A stretch of 64,000 nucleotides of DNA from Cladosporium sp. IMV 00045 (GCA_001931905.2 MSJI02000905.1:1-64000), one strand, 5' to 3'. Positions 23,008-36,287 are shown, counted from the first letter of the stretch. Numbers and translations are program-made. The notes: a model not told the origin generated them from the letters alone.

Positions 23008-23431
23008 AGGAGCTGAGGGTGTCAATCGATGAGGTGGAGGGTCATTGCTGATTGCCGTTCAATGTAGATTGGGAGTCGAATCATTTCGTTTGCGGGAACG
23101 ATGTAGGGTTTGCCGAGTGTTCGATCGAGAATAGTATAAAGGGATAAGAGGACATGGTGCAGTAGTGAATTTGTACAACTATTGCTTTTCACTTTCGAAG
23201 ATTGGAGATTCAATAGCCACGCCAACTACCTATCTATTACCAGTTGTATTACTCTGCCGTCGCTGCGCACGAAGCGCCATCTTCCGTTGACAAGGTGTTC
23301 ACAACACCTCACCATTCTCATTATTCCACAAAACGCCATTCGTAATTACAATATCAAACTCAATCATAAAGGGGTATCAAAGAAACAAGGACTCGCGAAC
23401 ACAAGCCGCAAGACCTCTTGCGCGCGCTCGC
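23008..23431. other. Intergenic interval between convergent genes
   Basis: About 420 bp between the stops of the tannase and the DHA2 transporter genes. It is AT-rich around 23160-23400. No gene is seen; it presumably holds both 3' UTRs. Confidence 0.5.
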
Positions 23432-25219
23432 TCAGGCCGCCGCCATCTCAATCTTCTTCCCCTTAACGCTCTTCCACTCGAAGAAGATGGCACCGAAAAA
23501 GCTGAGAACTGAAGTCGCCACGGAGACATAGTAAGCGTTGACCAACGCGTTGTTATATGCGACCTGGACAGCGTCGATATACTGCGGTGGAATGACTCTG
23601 ATGAGATCCGTGGCGCCTGTGCCGAGGACGGTGAGAGGGTTCAGGTCGGGGACGACTTCTGTGACGTTTTCGAGAAGTTTGTTGGTGAAGACATTTTGGG
23701 CGACGGAGATGAAGAGGGCGCCACCGAGGGTTTGGGAGAACATTGCGATTGCGGTGCCGATGGGGACGTCGGCCTTGGGTAAGACGGTTTGCACGGCTAC
23801 GAGAGTCTGCTGCATGCCCATGCCCATGCCGAGGCCGAAGATGATCTGGTAGCCGATCCAGTGGCTGTGGTTGGTGGTTGTGGAGAAAGTAGTGATCAGG
23901 CCTGAGCCGATGGAAACCAGGATAGAGGCGCCAATGACGAACGGCGTGTAATAACCGATCTGGGTGATGAGGCCGCCGGCAAGGATGGACATGATGACCA
24001 GGCTGAGGATGAGAGGCAGGTTCATGATGCCGGACTTGACTGCGGAGGCGCCCTTGATTGCCTGGAACCAGAAGGGGAGGAAGTAGACCAGGACGAAGAA
24101 TGCGGCGCCGATCATTGCGCCAAACCACGCGCCGGCTCCGACGGTTCGCTGGGTGAGGATGCGAGGCGGTACTGTGGCGTTTTCTCCCTTCCAGACTTGT
24201 ATGCCGATGAACACGAGTAGAAGGACACCAAAGACTACCAGCAGCGCAATGACACGGCCATTTGACCAGGGGTACTTGGAGCCACCCCACTGGAGAGCAA
24301 GCAGAAGGCAGACGATCATGGGCAAGAAGACGATGGTGCCGTAGATGTCAAATTGCTCCAGATTCTTGCGCCAGCCTCCTTCGGTGAAACTCCTGGCGCG
24401 AGACTTCTGTGTCGGGTGGTAGAAGAAGACGATGAAGGCGCACGTGATCGCTCCGATTGGCAAGTTGATGTAGAAACACCAGCGCCACGATACCTTGTCA
24501 GTGAAGGCGCCGCCCATGAGTGGACCGGAAACAGATGCAATCCCGTACATGCCGCCGATGAGTCCCATGTAAGTAGGTCGCTGGCGAAGGGAAACGGTGT
24601 TTGCAACGATGAGAATGGCCCCTGAGAAGATGCCTGCAGATCCAAGGCCAGCAACTGCGCGACCAACGATGAGAGCCGTGCTGTTCGGCGCAGCACCGCA
24701 AACTGCGCTGCCCACTTCGAAAATGCCGAGAGCGATGAGGTAGACCCACTTGACGCTAAAGAATGTGTAGAGCTTTCCAAAGAACAGCTGGAATGCGCAG
24801 GTGGTGAGGAGGTATACTGAGCCGTACCATCCGACATCGTTGATAGCGTTAAACTGATCGCTGATCTTTGGTATCGCAACGGCCAGAATTGTGTTGTCCA
24901 GAGCGAGACAGAACACCGACAGACACAAGGCGATCGTGATCAAGACGAGTTGCGTGGACTTAGGATACTCGGTATCGTCTTCTTCCTCCTCATCATCGGA
25001 CTTCTTCTCAGAGTCAGGAATCTTTTCTGAGGCAGACGCCGTCTGGTCATGTGATTGGGAGCGCGATTCGGGAACTGTGGTAGCGGCAGTAGGTTGAATC
25101 TTCTCATCCGCCATTGATGGGGCACCACTTGGAGCGAGCGTGGTATCGTCTCCACTGAGAGGTGTAGACACAGGTGGGGTGTCTTTGTTGGCTTTGCCAA
25201 GGAAGCCTCTGAGGGCCAT
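23432..25219 (-). CDS. DHA2-family MFS multidrug/efflux transporter (14 TM)
   Basis: Plasma-membrane proton antiporter-type exporter, 595 aa, single exon. The open frame extends upstream to a non-ATG codon, and ATG 25219 (MALRGFLGKANKDTP) is taken as the start. A cytosolic Ser/Glu-rich N-terminus (about 75 residues, with KKSDDEEEEDDTEYPKS) precedes the first helix. DHA2 motifs are clear: LDNTILAVAIPKI, VGRAVAGLGSAGIFSG, the motif-C-like GPLMGGAFTDKVSWRWCFYI, and later helices such as GYQIIFGLGMGMGMQQTLVA. The C-terminus ends with EWKSVKGKKIEMAAA. No biosynthetic cluster is visible around it, so the exported substrate is unknown. Confidence 0.92.
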   Translation of the reverse strand: MALRGFLGKANKDTPPVSTPLSGDDTTLAPSGAPSMADEKIQPTAATTVPESRSQSHDQTASASEKIPDSEKKSDDEEEEDDTEYPKSTQLVLITIALCLSVFCLALDNTILAVAIPKISDQFNAINDVGWYGSVYLLTTCAFQLFFGKLYTFFSVKWVYLIALGIFEVGSAVCGAAPNSTALIVGRAVAGLGSAGIFSGAILIVANTVSLRQRPTYMGLIGGMYGIASVSGPLMGGAFTDKVSWRWCFYINLPIGAITCAFIVFFYHPTQKSRARSFTEGGWRKNLEQFDIYGTIVFLPMIVCLLLALQWGGSKYPWSNGRVIALLVVFGVLLLVFIGIQVWKGENATVPPRILTQRTVGAGAWFGAMIGAAFFVLVYFLPFWFQAIKGASAVKSGIMNLPLILSLVIMSILAGGLITQIGYYTPFVIGASILVSIGSGLITTFSTTTNHSHWIGYQIIFGLGMGMGMQQTLVAVQTVLPKADVPIGTAIAMFSQTLGGALFISVAQNVFTNKLLENVTEVVPDLNPLTVLGTGATDLIRVIPPQYIDAVQVAYNNALVNAYYVSVATSVLSFFGAIFFEWKSVKGKKIEMAAA

Positions 25220-26718
25220 GTTGTTGTTGATGGCTGTTGACAGTTGATGAAAAATTGTCGTGAGGGGCAGGCACAACACAAGGGATCAAAATGCTTCCTG
25301 CTCGGAACAAAGAGCAGTATGGAATGTGCTGGGGCAGAAAGCTGATGGCAAAGGAAAAAGAGGTGGCAAACGGTATAGGAAAGCTAGGTTGATATACAAA
25401 CCGTAGGCGGATTGAGCAGGTGTGATTCACGCCGTGTCCATGCGGCGATATCTGGCCGGGTGGTCATTTGCTGGAGTTAGGAGGTAGCAAGGTATAATGC
25501 GGTCGGACTCGCCTTTGCTGTCCGAGCCCGTATTTGTTTAGGCCGTTTGCGGGTGAATTGGCTCCAGCGCTTGGGTTTGCTTTGTTCCTTAGCTCAGCGA
25601 AGCTTGGTGGTCGCCTTGATCTGTAGCGTGCTATTGGATCTGGATAGGTGAGATGGAACATTGTACTACAACTTGTAGATGCTGAGGCACTGTCATGTCG
25701 TCACCCTCAAAGCTACATCCATCGGTGGAACTCTCCCAGGCTCTTCCCAGGCTCTTCATCATCGGGCCTAACTCTCTCCCGCTCCTCGCATTCGCAGCTG
25801 AGGGCTGCAGCCAGGCGTCGCTAGGACCAGTCAGCTTCCATTCCAATCCTGCCGCCTTTTTTGGTGGCTTGCACTAGATGCAATCACGCTTGCAAAGTTG
25901 AGATTGACATTTCAGAAGGCTGAGGCGCCAAGCATGAAGCGGGATCGGAGTTGACTTTGAGCAATCGCTCCGCTCCTGTCTTGAAGCGAGTTGGTGAAGG
26001 ATGTAAACTGCAATGATGCTTCTAATGGTATGACTGTACGGCTGGACTTCACATACATCTAGTCAACAGGAGCAATTGTTAGTCCATCCTCCGTCTTTTT
26101 TGCTTTGCGGCTATGAATAGTGAGCCCCTGCGCCGTCGCTGCGGTAATCGCGATTGATGACTCTGCGGTGCGTTGCTCGGCACGTGTATCATGATTGAGG
26201 CACTTCGCAGAAACAACCCTTTTCGTAATAGCAGGATTACACCATGAATCTATGACACGGGACCGCATTCGCCGCCCGTCTTCGTTACTCATCAAACAGG
26301 TGACTCCTTCGCATTCGCCTCGCCTTCTCCGCGTCTCCTGATCTCCGACTTCTTTTCGCTCATGCACATAATGATCCGACGTCGCATTTTGCCTTGATGA
26401 TAAGGCTGTGAGCTGAAGCGAGGCTGAAGGATTCCGGTGAGGGCATTGACTTCGTTTCAGTCTTACGATATTCAGCGCTTGTATCAGCTTGATCATGGGT
26501 ATGATGTGGCAGCGAGGAAACGCACTGCAAATAATGATTCATGTATATCATGCTTCATTTACGAAACAGCTTGGATGCCCATCTCAAGCAGGTCAGAAGC
26601 CATCGTGCTTCGTTCAGGAGTGTCAATCCCAATTTTCATCGACGCTAAAAGTATATTCATCTGCTTGCCGGTCTTGCATGTATATCGAGTGTAGAAGTAT
26701 ACCACCACTGCTTCTCAT
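25220..26718. other. Intergenic region upstream of the DHA2 transporter, no gene seen
   Basis: About 1.5 kb with only short unsupported open frames. A perfect 11-bp tandem repeat (ccaggctcttc) occurs near 25737-25758. The right part contains the 3' flank of the GH95 gene. Confidence 0.45.
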
Positions 26719-29236
26719 CTAGTTCCAGCTAACATCAAACCCATACTCACCACCTTCCTCCGTATTCAACTCAAACATTCCATCCTCCGACTCCCCAAAG
26801 CCCTCATATCCTTCTTCCCCATCGACCTCACCACCTCCCACTCCCGCCACATCAAACTTGACCACCACCTTCCCACCAAGCGGACTCTCAACCCTCACCC
26901 TCCTAACCCTTCCACCCACCCACTCAAACCCAAACACAAACCCACCCCTGGCAACCAAACCCTCCACGCTCCCCTCCCCCCACCCCTCCGGCAACGCAGG
27001 CAAAAGCCAAACCTCCCTCGCCCCATCCTCCCTCACAAAATGGCTCTGCAGCAACGCCTCCCCCACGCCCGCCGTGAAACCGAAATTCCCATCGATCTGA
27101 AACGGCGGGTGCGCGTCGAACAAATTCGGGTAGGTGCTGCGATTGAAGAACTCGTAGATATTCTCCGCTAGAGCGGTGCCGTTCAGCAGGCGCGCGTACC
27201 AGTTGATCGTCCACGCGCGCGACCAGCCCGTGCCGGCGCCGCCGTTCTCCAGCCGGTATTCGAGCGTGCGTCGCGCCGCGTTCCAGAGCGTGGCGTTGTG
27301 GCCTGGCGCGCTGGGGGGTGGGATTTGGGTGCCTGGGTGTAGGGCGTAGAGGTGCGAGATGTGTCTGTGCCCGGGCTCGACTTCTTCGTAGTCGTGTAGC
27401 CATTCTTGGAGCACGCCGGGGTAGCGTGTGGAGATTTGGTAGGGGGGAAAGAGGGAGAGGGTGGAGTTTATGGAGGCGAGGAGGGAGGGGGAGGTGCTGT
27501 TGCTGGGGAGCGTGGAGGTGGCGTGTTGGAAGCCAGTGAAGAATTCGCGTAGGATCTGGAAGTCGCAGGTCGGGCCTACTGTCATGCTGCCGGAGGCGTT
27601 GGCTGGTGTGTAGAAGGAGTTCTCGGGAGATGTTGAGGGGTTTGTGACGAGATAGGATGTTCCATTACGGTTGTATGGTTGGAGGGTGTCGAGGTAGAAT
27701 TGGATGGCGCCTGTGAGAGTGGGCAGTTTCTCGACCAGGAAGGTTTGGTTGCCGGTGTAGAAGTAGTGCTCAAGGATGTGAGTACATAGCCAAGCAGGGG
27801 TAAGTGTCCAGTAAGAGGCTGGAGGGTAGCGATCTTGAGGCGCGGCGTCTCCGTGGATGTCGGTATTATGATGGACGACCTGAGAAGTGGTCAGCATGAT
27901 TTAGAGATAGTGTGTATCAGACCAAGAACCTTACCCATCCGGAAGAATTATACATCTCACGTGCGACTACCTCGCCGTTGACCCGGACTTTCTCAATGTG
28001 ATCAAACAGGGCATTGTGTAGATTTGGCAGATTAGTGAGCTCAGCCGGCCAGTAGTTCATCTCGGTGTTAATGTTGATGGTGTACTTTGAGCCCCATGCC
28101 GACTCAAAATCCTCATTCCAGATGCCTTGGAGATTGGCGGGAAGGCTGCCTGGCCTGGATGACGAGATCAAGAGATATCGTCCATAGTTGAACTCAAGGG
28201 TGATTAGCCCTAGGTCAGTTGCACCGTCTTGCGTCGCATTGATCCGCTCATTTGTTGGAAGTGTGGCAACAGAGTCATTGCTACTGGAGCTGCCCAAGTG
28301 GAGGCTACAGCTGTTGTAGATGCCCTGGTAATCATCAATATGTCGTTGGCGAAGATCTTCGTAGGAATGCTGTCGAGCCAGGTTGAAGGTCTCTTCAATA
28401 GCAGCAACAGGGTCGACCTCACGATATGTTGTCGTTGCTGCAAACATCACGATCGCTTCTGTTGCATTTTCGACCACAAGAAACTCGCCCCATGGTTTCA
28501 GGTTGCCGTCCGTCTGCATGGTCAGCCCAGCCGCGAAGGTGATGGGATTGGAACTACCCGCGGCACCGGTCAAGAAGACAGTGTTGCCACCGCGATTGAA
28601 GCCCTTGTCTGATGCTGTGTTGATTCCATCTTGCATCCTGTTCACTCGCATTTGAAAGGCGAGTTTCCCACCATTGTCAGCCATGAGTCTGTGCACCACA
28701 ACATTGTCTGGAGCGGACGCAAAGAGCTCCCTCTGAATGCGAGTATCGTTCACTGCGAACTCAACCCAAGCAACAGCCGTATCCAAATCTAGCCAGCGCT
28801 GGTAGCTTCCATTCGTGTAGTCGTCGAGGTCGCCATCAAAATACATCTCGATGTTGCCCAATGTCTGGTAGAACCTTTGAGACTGCGGAGTAGACACCAA
28901 GCCTAGGTCTGCAAGTTTCTCTGCTTCCGGAATTTGCTCGTCGAGTAAAAGTTGGCGTACTTCAGTCACGGCCTGAGACGCATTTTGGTTGAGTCTGTCG
29001 GTGGGCCCTCCAGACCAGACGGTCTCCTCGTTCACTTGTATAGTTTCAGAACCGGGCCTTCCATAGATCATGGCTCCCAACCTGCCATTGCCGATCGGGA
29101 GTGCATCTGTCCATAGCTCAGCTGGCTGGTCATACCAGAGCCTGGAGTCGGTGTTGGCAGCAAGAGCAGTGAGAGGTGATGCAAACAGTAGTGCAATCTC
29201 CGCGAGACGTCGAGGTCCACCTGCCATGGTTTCCAT
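26719..29236 (-). CDS. Secreted GH95 alpha-L-fucosidase
   Basis: Glycoside hydrolase family 95 enzyme that removes alpha-1,2-linked fucose, for example from xyloglucan or glycans. Two exons (29236-27935 and 27879-26719; 55-nt intron) give 820 aa, the usual length. ATG 29236, or ATG 29227 three codons later, precedes a signal peptide (RRLAEIALLFASPLTALA). Family landmarks are LWYDQPAELWTDALPIGNGRL, NEETVWSGGPTDR, INTEMNYWPAELTNL, and SSGW spliced to VVHHNTDIHGDAAPQD. Later ones are EWLHDYEEVEPGHRHISHLY and QIDGNFGFTAGV. The last three contain the active-site Asn, Glu and Asp positions known for this family. Many N-glycosylation sequons are present. The 3' exon is strongly C-rich on the plus strand, with unusual base composition at 26750-27000. 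Confidence 0.94.
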
Positions 29237-29314
29237 CTGGCAAAACCAATACAATCTGTATGCAGCAAGGAAATCCGCTTGCGGAAATAGATACCTCTCG
29301 CCATGATTTGGGCA

Positions 29315-29322
29315 TATTTATA
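29315..29322 (-). promoter_or_regulatory. TATA box of the GH95 gene
   Basis: TATAAATA on the minus strand, 79 nt upstream of ATG 29236. Position and sequence fit a core promoter. The transcription start was not observed. Confidence 0.55.
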
Positions 29323-29649
29323 GCCCTCAAGCTGTCAAGCAGCTTTTCATCATAGTCCGGATAAATTGATACTGTCTTTTCAGGTCTGCGGGGATATTGG
29401 CTTGGTCCTCCATCCAAGACTGATGAGCGGTGCACATGAGCAGCGATCTGCGGTCTGTTCCACCAATGAAGCCCTCTCGGTTCCTGACATGCGTTCCCCC
29501 CGCGAATTTTGTTGCGCATTTTTCGCATTAGCGATGTAACCCATCGAGCCTATGCACATGCAATTGCATGGTAGCAGGCATTCTTGACCTCGATTCAGCA
29601 TCAGTTGCGTCGTTTCGTTTCGACTCGCTCTGGTGTGCGAAAAAAGCAA

Positions 29650-32600
29650 AGCGCATCACACAATATAGAAATTTAGCAAATATCTGATAGACTGAAGCCT
29701 ATTCACTTTGATAGTTAAGTGCAATATGGTGCTTTTTCAACTGCTAGATTGATCAATTAAAGTTTTGAACTTCAAGTCTCTCAATTTCATTGATCTCAAG
29801 CCAAAGTGTTTCCAGCACATTCAGTCTCTTGACACTTGATCTTAGCTTGAGATGATCAGATCGTTCGACAGACTTCTGATTCAAAGCCAGTCTGATCAGT
29901 CTTGCAAAACCCACTGAAGAGGCTCCACTGAAAGGCAAGTCATCAAGGACTTATCAGAGACAAAACACAGAACCTTACAATGAGACACACATTTTCAGCG
30001 CAAATTACTTAAATTCAACCATTATGAGTTAGTCACGATAAATTACATGATGAAAGCCAAGTCACAACTGGGATTCAAACAAATAGTAGCCAATCCAAGC
30101 AAAACGACATGTCACTTGATGATAAATGCTGCTCTTTGACTGGTTTGAATTAAGTTAACAGGTGGATGGAAACAAAATGATGGTTCTACTCACAGAGACT
30201 AGTAAGTGCTTTTAACATGGAATTAGTAGCTCACTATGCTCACAGATTATTGTTGTTGGTAATTTTTCAACAACAGATTCAAGCTAATCTATTCAGTGTA
30301 ATGTGTCAGAAGACGCGAGTGGCAGCTTCAGTGTCATTAAACCAAATGCATCATCTTGCTAGTAATGTTCTTATCTTGGGTGTATTTCGAACGAACTGAG
30401 TGTTTTGGAAGAAATTCAATGAACACTACAAGTTTCTAAACTTGTCAACTTTCGACTGTGGAACAAAGGTGCTTTGACTAGATCACGAAGAAACATTGTG
30501 AGGATGCCAGTGCCATTTGATTGCGAATTGGATGTCTAGTTGCAATGATTGAATTACGCAACTTACACATCATTTGCATGACTAATTGACCAATTCTGTT
30601 ATTAGAATCTAGGTATTATGGTTCTGTTCAATGATCATGACATTATCTATAACTAAGTAGATGCGTCTTGCAGTTTTCTATTTGAGTGAAGTTACACTTG
30701 ACTTTATCTAGAGTTGTTGATTAGAAGCAATCTTGGCTTGAGTTTTTTTTTTTTAAGAAGAATGCATGACTTTCTCCAAATGGTTGATTATCATAGTCTT
30801 ACTTAGCAGACACATTTTCTACTAAAGGTTTTAAGACAAATTATCTCTTCTGGCTCGCGCAATACTTGAAAATGGCTTTTTAGGTCAATGCTAACTTACA
30901 CAATTTTATGTTGCTGACTGACTAATTGCTTGCTCTACAATCTTGTTGACAGTGGTATGATTAATCAGAGTCTATTTGACTCATGTGATCAGCCCAATTT
31001 TGTAGATATTTTTCTGTTAGTGATTGAACTCACGACATTGACATTTAGATGATTGACTAATGGTGAAGCTTTTAAATAACTCACCAGAATGTCAACTTTT
31101 GGAATTACTTTCTTCTATCAAGTACATGCGCATCACTGAATGACTGCAACATCAGTGCTAAGATGTTCCAAATCTTGTAATTAACAAGATACGAAAATAG
31201 ATTATTGCTTATAAAGTTGTGTTTCAAGCTGACATCCAGAAGCAGCGAATGATCTCAATTGATAATTCAACTAAGCATATTTGCTGTCTGCTAGCTGATC
31301 AGCACATGTGCTTATTTTCTCTTCTTAGGGGGTATTGCGATTGGTGCAAGTTGAATCAAGAACATTCATTGCATTTTGTAACAAGATGATAGAGTGAAAT
31401 GTAATGACTATTGAGTAGCATTTGAATATTGATAGAAAGTTGAGAACAATGCATTGAAACTGACTGATTGCTGTAAGATGAACACTTTAGATGTTTTGCA
31501 ATTTTTGTTGAATAGAGATGACTTAACTCATGTTTATAGTGAATGAAAACTACTACTTGACCAGTGTTTGAGCACACTAGATTCATTGTAACTTGTTATA
31601 AACATTGGGCTTTTTTTTTGTTGATATAAATCATCCAGAATGATATTACATATTGTTAATCTGATCCAAAAAGTTGTTTTTCATGCTATCTTTATATAGC
31701 TCAAACTGTTTGATCAATATCCTGACTTTCATTTATTATGTCTTACTTAGCTTATATTTAAGAGTTTCTGTCTGGCAAGCAGCTAGACGATTTTCTAGCA
31801 CACAATCCAACTGAAAGCAGGCTTGTTTACTGCCTAGTATTTGTGACCTTGGTATAATTATTGTTGTCTGAGGAAAGCCCAATTGTCTGTTCGCTATCAA
31901 CTAGGCTTAAGTTCCCATTAATACTGTAGTTCTGTCTTTTTTTTGCACAAGCAGTTGTGACAATGAACTTTTGAATGCCAATTCCAATATCTGCGTACCT
32001 GCTATCAAATGTGTCCTTGTTTGATCATTTCTCTAGCTCGGACTTCTTAAGCAATAAAAGAAAATCCATATGCTTAATGTTAATAACATAACTCAGTTGA
32101 CTGTCCCAGCATAGATTGAATTGCATTTTTTTCTTAATCTATTTTTATGCAATTACTATGACTTCAATTATTTGTATATTACACAATTCAGCTTTTATAG
32201 CTCACTCCTTTCGCCAAATCAGTGTTTTGCTAATACTCTCGATGTTTGGTAAATAGTTCGCTTTTTGAGAATCAAATTAAGAGGCTTGCTCAAACAGCCT
32301 ATAGAGTGTAACTTACCTTAATGTTAGCCAATGTAACGTATAATTGAACACACATCAGGGCCAATAATTAAAGTTAAATTAGCTAGAACAGCTGCATTAT
32401 TTATGAGAACGTCTGTTCTATAGCAATTAATTGCTTCAATGTGCAAGCATTAAGCTTGAGCTCTGAAACACACTAAGAGCAAACAGTGGAGCTTTAAAGA
32501 TGAGACAAAACATGTCAACTGACTTGCAGCAATTTTGTTATAAAATCAAACTCTTCCTAAGAAACTGCTATCTTGTAGAGCCACTTAATTCATGAAGTCA

Positions 32601-34490
32601 AGTTAATAGAGATAGGTAATAGAGTTAGTGACATGGAAATCAATCACTAGTCAGTCTGAGAGCTTTCAGCAGCTTAGGCAGTAGTCACATTAGGCGTGCC
32701 TCATATTGACTTATGCATGACGAGTGTTTAAGTTCGCAAGATAGTGTGATACTGACTTGCTTATGATCCGTCACATTGATGTGTCTAGTTCTGAAAGCTT
32801 CGAAGCCACTTTTCAGGCTATTAAACACAATTCTTGAGCTACCTAGTGTATAAAAGCGCTGGTTTGCATAGATGATAGTTACACACTATTTAGCAATAAC
32901 TTAGAGCAGCAGCAAAGGTTACAACTCTTGAGTTCTACTGTCAATTGAAGTGACAGATCTCTGATCTACTTTATTTTATAAAAGCACGAACTGAAACCAG
33001 AGTTTAATAATCTTGACGAGAAAAACTCTATTTGATGAAGCTGTCTCTGATCTGTTCACAATATGGACCAAGTTGAAGCTGTATGGATTTCTAATGTCAA
33101 CTTAAAATCCAATTGAACGCGCGCAGCATTTTACTGATGATCTAATGATCCATTCTTACTTTGAGCAGTTTTGCAATTCAAGGTGGTCACTATGCTTCAA
33201 CTGAAGTCCTTGTTCAACTTGAATTTTGAGTTGATAATTCATTACAAGTTTATATGACTTGAAACTCTGTCAAATGCAAGCAATTTTGCTAATGGATCAG
33301 ACAAATGAATCATTTGTCAATGCAAAACAAAACTTCACATGATCATTCATGTCATGCAAACTCTTGAGACTACTAGTGTGTTTCTGTCTTATTGTAGAGT
33401 ATGTATGACTAGCTAACTTAATGTTATGTTCTAGTAGCTTGATATTACACATGACATGATCTTTTTTGTAGTCACAGATTTGCCAAGTTACTTTGATTTA
33501 GTTTCTTGATAGTATGTTAATTTGATTATCCTAACTTTCACAAATAGAACAACTAATAATCCTCCTTGTTCAGCTCATGTCCCAGGCAGTGACGTTATTG
33601 AGATTTGTGATCATCATTTTTGAAACAGCTTGTAGTAAGTTATACTATCACTAGCTAGGAAGTCAGCTGTCATTAGCTGATATAAAGAGATATCCAAAAA
33701 ATACCTTGAAAAAGACATGAATAGGTGTTGCAAATACCTAGTGCAGAATGAAGTCTAAACCAATTTGAGTTACTACACTCTGTTTTTCTTTTTTCTATAT
33801 AAGCACAATTGCTAGTTGGTATTTAATGACGATGCTGATCAAAGGAAGAACAAAGTGCTCAGACATGCTAAACAGTCTTTGTGTTGAACTCATGTGACTT
33901 TAGTGGAGTAAGCAACTTCTATCAAGCATAAACGCAAGCAGTAACATCAATCTGTCTCAAGTCTTCTAGCACAATGTGGTCAAACATCTTTCATTATTAG
34001 CAGAAACAATCCAAGTGATGTTCTGCATAATTAGATCTCTTGACATCCAACTGGCTCGCTCTGAAGTGCGATCGTAATTCGCTTCTGTGACCCAGGCATT
34101 GCAGAGTTGCATCGATGTTTGTGTCAGCAGCTAGGATTTGACAGCATCGCATCAACTTGGAGATTTGGATCACAAACCTCCATTGCAGCTATGCCTCAAG
34201 ATCAAGTTTTCATGACACAAGGCCAATCAAAAACATCTGTTTTTGTACTGGTTGAGATTAGTTGAAAGTCTGTTCAGCTGGGCAGTGACTTCAGCTTGAC
34301 TTGATTGTGCAAACGTTTCAAGTTGTATTTATAACAAACAATGTGTGATTGGAACATTTAGAGACAAGTCTTTTCGCTCAAATTGGAGCAAAGAGTGAGA
34401 TTTGATACCATTGCTTCTTCGATCTTCAAGCCTCGAACATTGATAATTCCACAAATGAGATGATACGAGACTCAATGATTGCCGTTAGCG
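29650..34490. repeat. AT-rich, CpG-depleted, gene-free block (copy A)
   Basis: About 4.8 kb without a credible gene on either strand. In 30001-30600 I counted about 10 CpG but more than 50 CpA by hand, while CpA and TpG words remain common and TpA is not dominant. This is loss of CpG rather than the CpA-to-TpA change of classic RIP. From about 30970 onward it aligns, with heavy divergence, to the block at 52146-55060. Its base composition changes sharply at about 29650 and 34490. It may be an ancient, mutated transposon or heterochromatic block; no coding remnant could be named. Confidence 0.7.
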
Positions 34491-34653
34491 TCGTAAGTTA
34501 GATCAATCAACTGTACAGCCAGGGCGCCCAAAAAGCCGCGCCAGATCCCGGAGATCGTGCGAAGAAAGAAAGGTTAGCATGGTTTTGAACATTCTCCGGC
34601 AATCTGTACTACGTCTGAGACAAGCATGAAACCATGAATATGTTTTTATCATG

Positions 34654-36287
34654 TCACGCCGGTGGACCTCTTGCTGGTGGAGGTCTTTCTTTCTGCATCT
34701 CTGCCATCGATTTGTCTTTGCATCCGAGAAGCCAGGACTTCGTACCGTTTTCGTATGCCTGCTCGTCAAGACTGTATTGCGCGCCGAACAGATGACCAGA
34801 CTGAGTCGGATTTTTGAATATAATCCCGTAGTCATCTTCTTTGACCGAGTTTCCAAGCACGCCGAGGCTGGCAACGAAGTCTTTATTATTTGCGAAGTGC
34901 TCGGTGCGCAACACGAGTTTGCTTAGCTTCCTCTCGTTCTCTGGGGAAGTGATACGCTCCCAATCGACGCTGGGGTTACCAAAGGTGAAGACGCAAAGTC
35001 GATTCTCTGGCGTTCCGGGTCCGCCAATTCCACCAGTCCCAGCGATGAGCTCCTCTAGAGCGAGTCGGAGTATGAGGCAGCCTTGTGAATGAGCAACAAT
35101 GACAACATGCATCACATTTTCCGCGGCCAGAGCTGTCCTTAGTTGAGCAACCAGCTGTGACTGTGCAAGGCGACTGCTTGTCGTCCTTCGGATGAATCCT
35201 CTCTGGCTCTCGGCCGTTTGGGTGCTGGAGGAAGAAGTGCGTTCACCGGCGCACTCAATCAGGTCCCAAAGGATCCCATCACCCCGATTCATCACCCCTT
35301 CAACGTCTCTTCCAAACCGTGTCGCCAACTTCTCGCAACCCCGGCGTGTCCAATGGTATTCGCCCGCGATACCGTTGATGAAGAGCCACCTCTCGCGTTC
35401 GAATTTCTTCTTTAATTTCTTCTTTGCGTCGTCAGAAAGATCCGGTTTGCCTTCGATACGGTCTGCATCTCGCCCATCAGTCTCCAAGGCCGTCTTCTCG
35501 CTCATCTCGAAGGTGCTGACTTCTGTCATGTTGTTCCTATCCGTGAGTCGCTCCCAGATATAGACCATTGACAGGACGAACCTCTGGAACTGGCAGAATG
35601 CGGCGTGTCTGTTCCTCCTGCTGCTGAAGTCAAGCTCGTTGTAATCTCCGTGTCTTTTGGTAGCTTGGTCTTGTACCTCAGCTGCTTCAGCATTGGAAGG
35701 ACTGGTTTTCGTACAATCGACGATATCCATGAAGAATCGAATCAAACCGGGTAAATTCGACCAGATGAAGCCCAACGTTTCTGTATTAATGGCATTGCTG
35801 AACACCGCGTCTCTGAACAGGGGAATCGCTTTCACGTAAGCCGTGAAGTTCTCTAAAACGGCTTTGCCTATGTTTTTGGCAATGCCTACGACGCGAATGC
35901 GCTCAATTCTTCCCAGTGTGATAGTGAGAGTTTCGAGCACGGATGCAAGTCTCCCTTCGGAGATCTTGTCTGGTGCGCGTTCTAGGACGCTGTCGATGAG
36001 CTGCCCCTGATGTTTTCCATCGGCTTCATTGAATACCTCGGTTGCTGTTCGGAGGACTTTGTTTCTGTCAGCCAGGAATTCGCCAAAGATCTCAACGGGC
36101 AAAGTGGCCAATGGCCTAAATGGCCTGGTGGCCCACTCAACAAATTCGCCCATGACTTTGAGGTACCCTGCTGCAGGAGTATGAGAAATGAAAAAAGAGT
36201 TGTTGATACCACGAAGGCTGGGTTCTCACAAGCACTCAACAAGCGTGTCGTTGTGGAAGGCCAATGCTTGCAGCATGCTTGAAACAT
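34654..36287 (-). CDS. Alpha/beta-hydrolase-like protein of unknown function (copy A)
   Basis: Predicted 523 aa from two exons: 36287-36230, then a 62-nt intron with a GTGAGA donor and CTGCTGCAG acceptor, then 36167-34654. ATG 36153 inside exon 2 is an alternative start (MGEFVEWATRPFRPLATLP), and ATG 36338 would add 17 residues. A nucleophile elbow VVIVAHSQGCLILRLALEEL is followed by NKDFVASLGV and SGHLFGAQYSL, which could supply the catalytic Asp and His. The helical N-terminal 200 residues match nothing I recognise. No signal peptide is seen. It lies divergent to the DHA1 transporter. Substitutions against copy B include many amino-acid changes and indels, so it evolves faster than its neighbours. 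A lipase or acyl-hydrolase role is inferred only from the fold. Confidence 0.75.

Noticed and set aside
29650..34490. Centromere or CRISPR-like array in the AT-rich block
   Set aside because: No regular spaced repeats are visible, 4.8 kb is small, and the block exists twice. A decayed repeat is the simpler reading.
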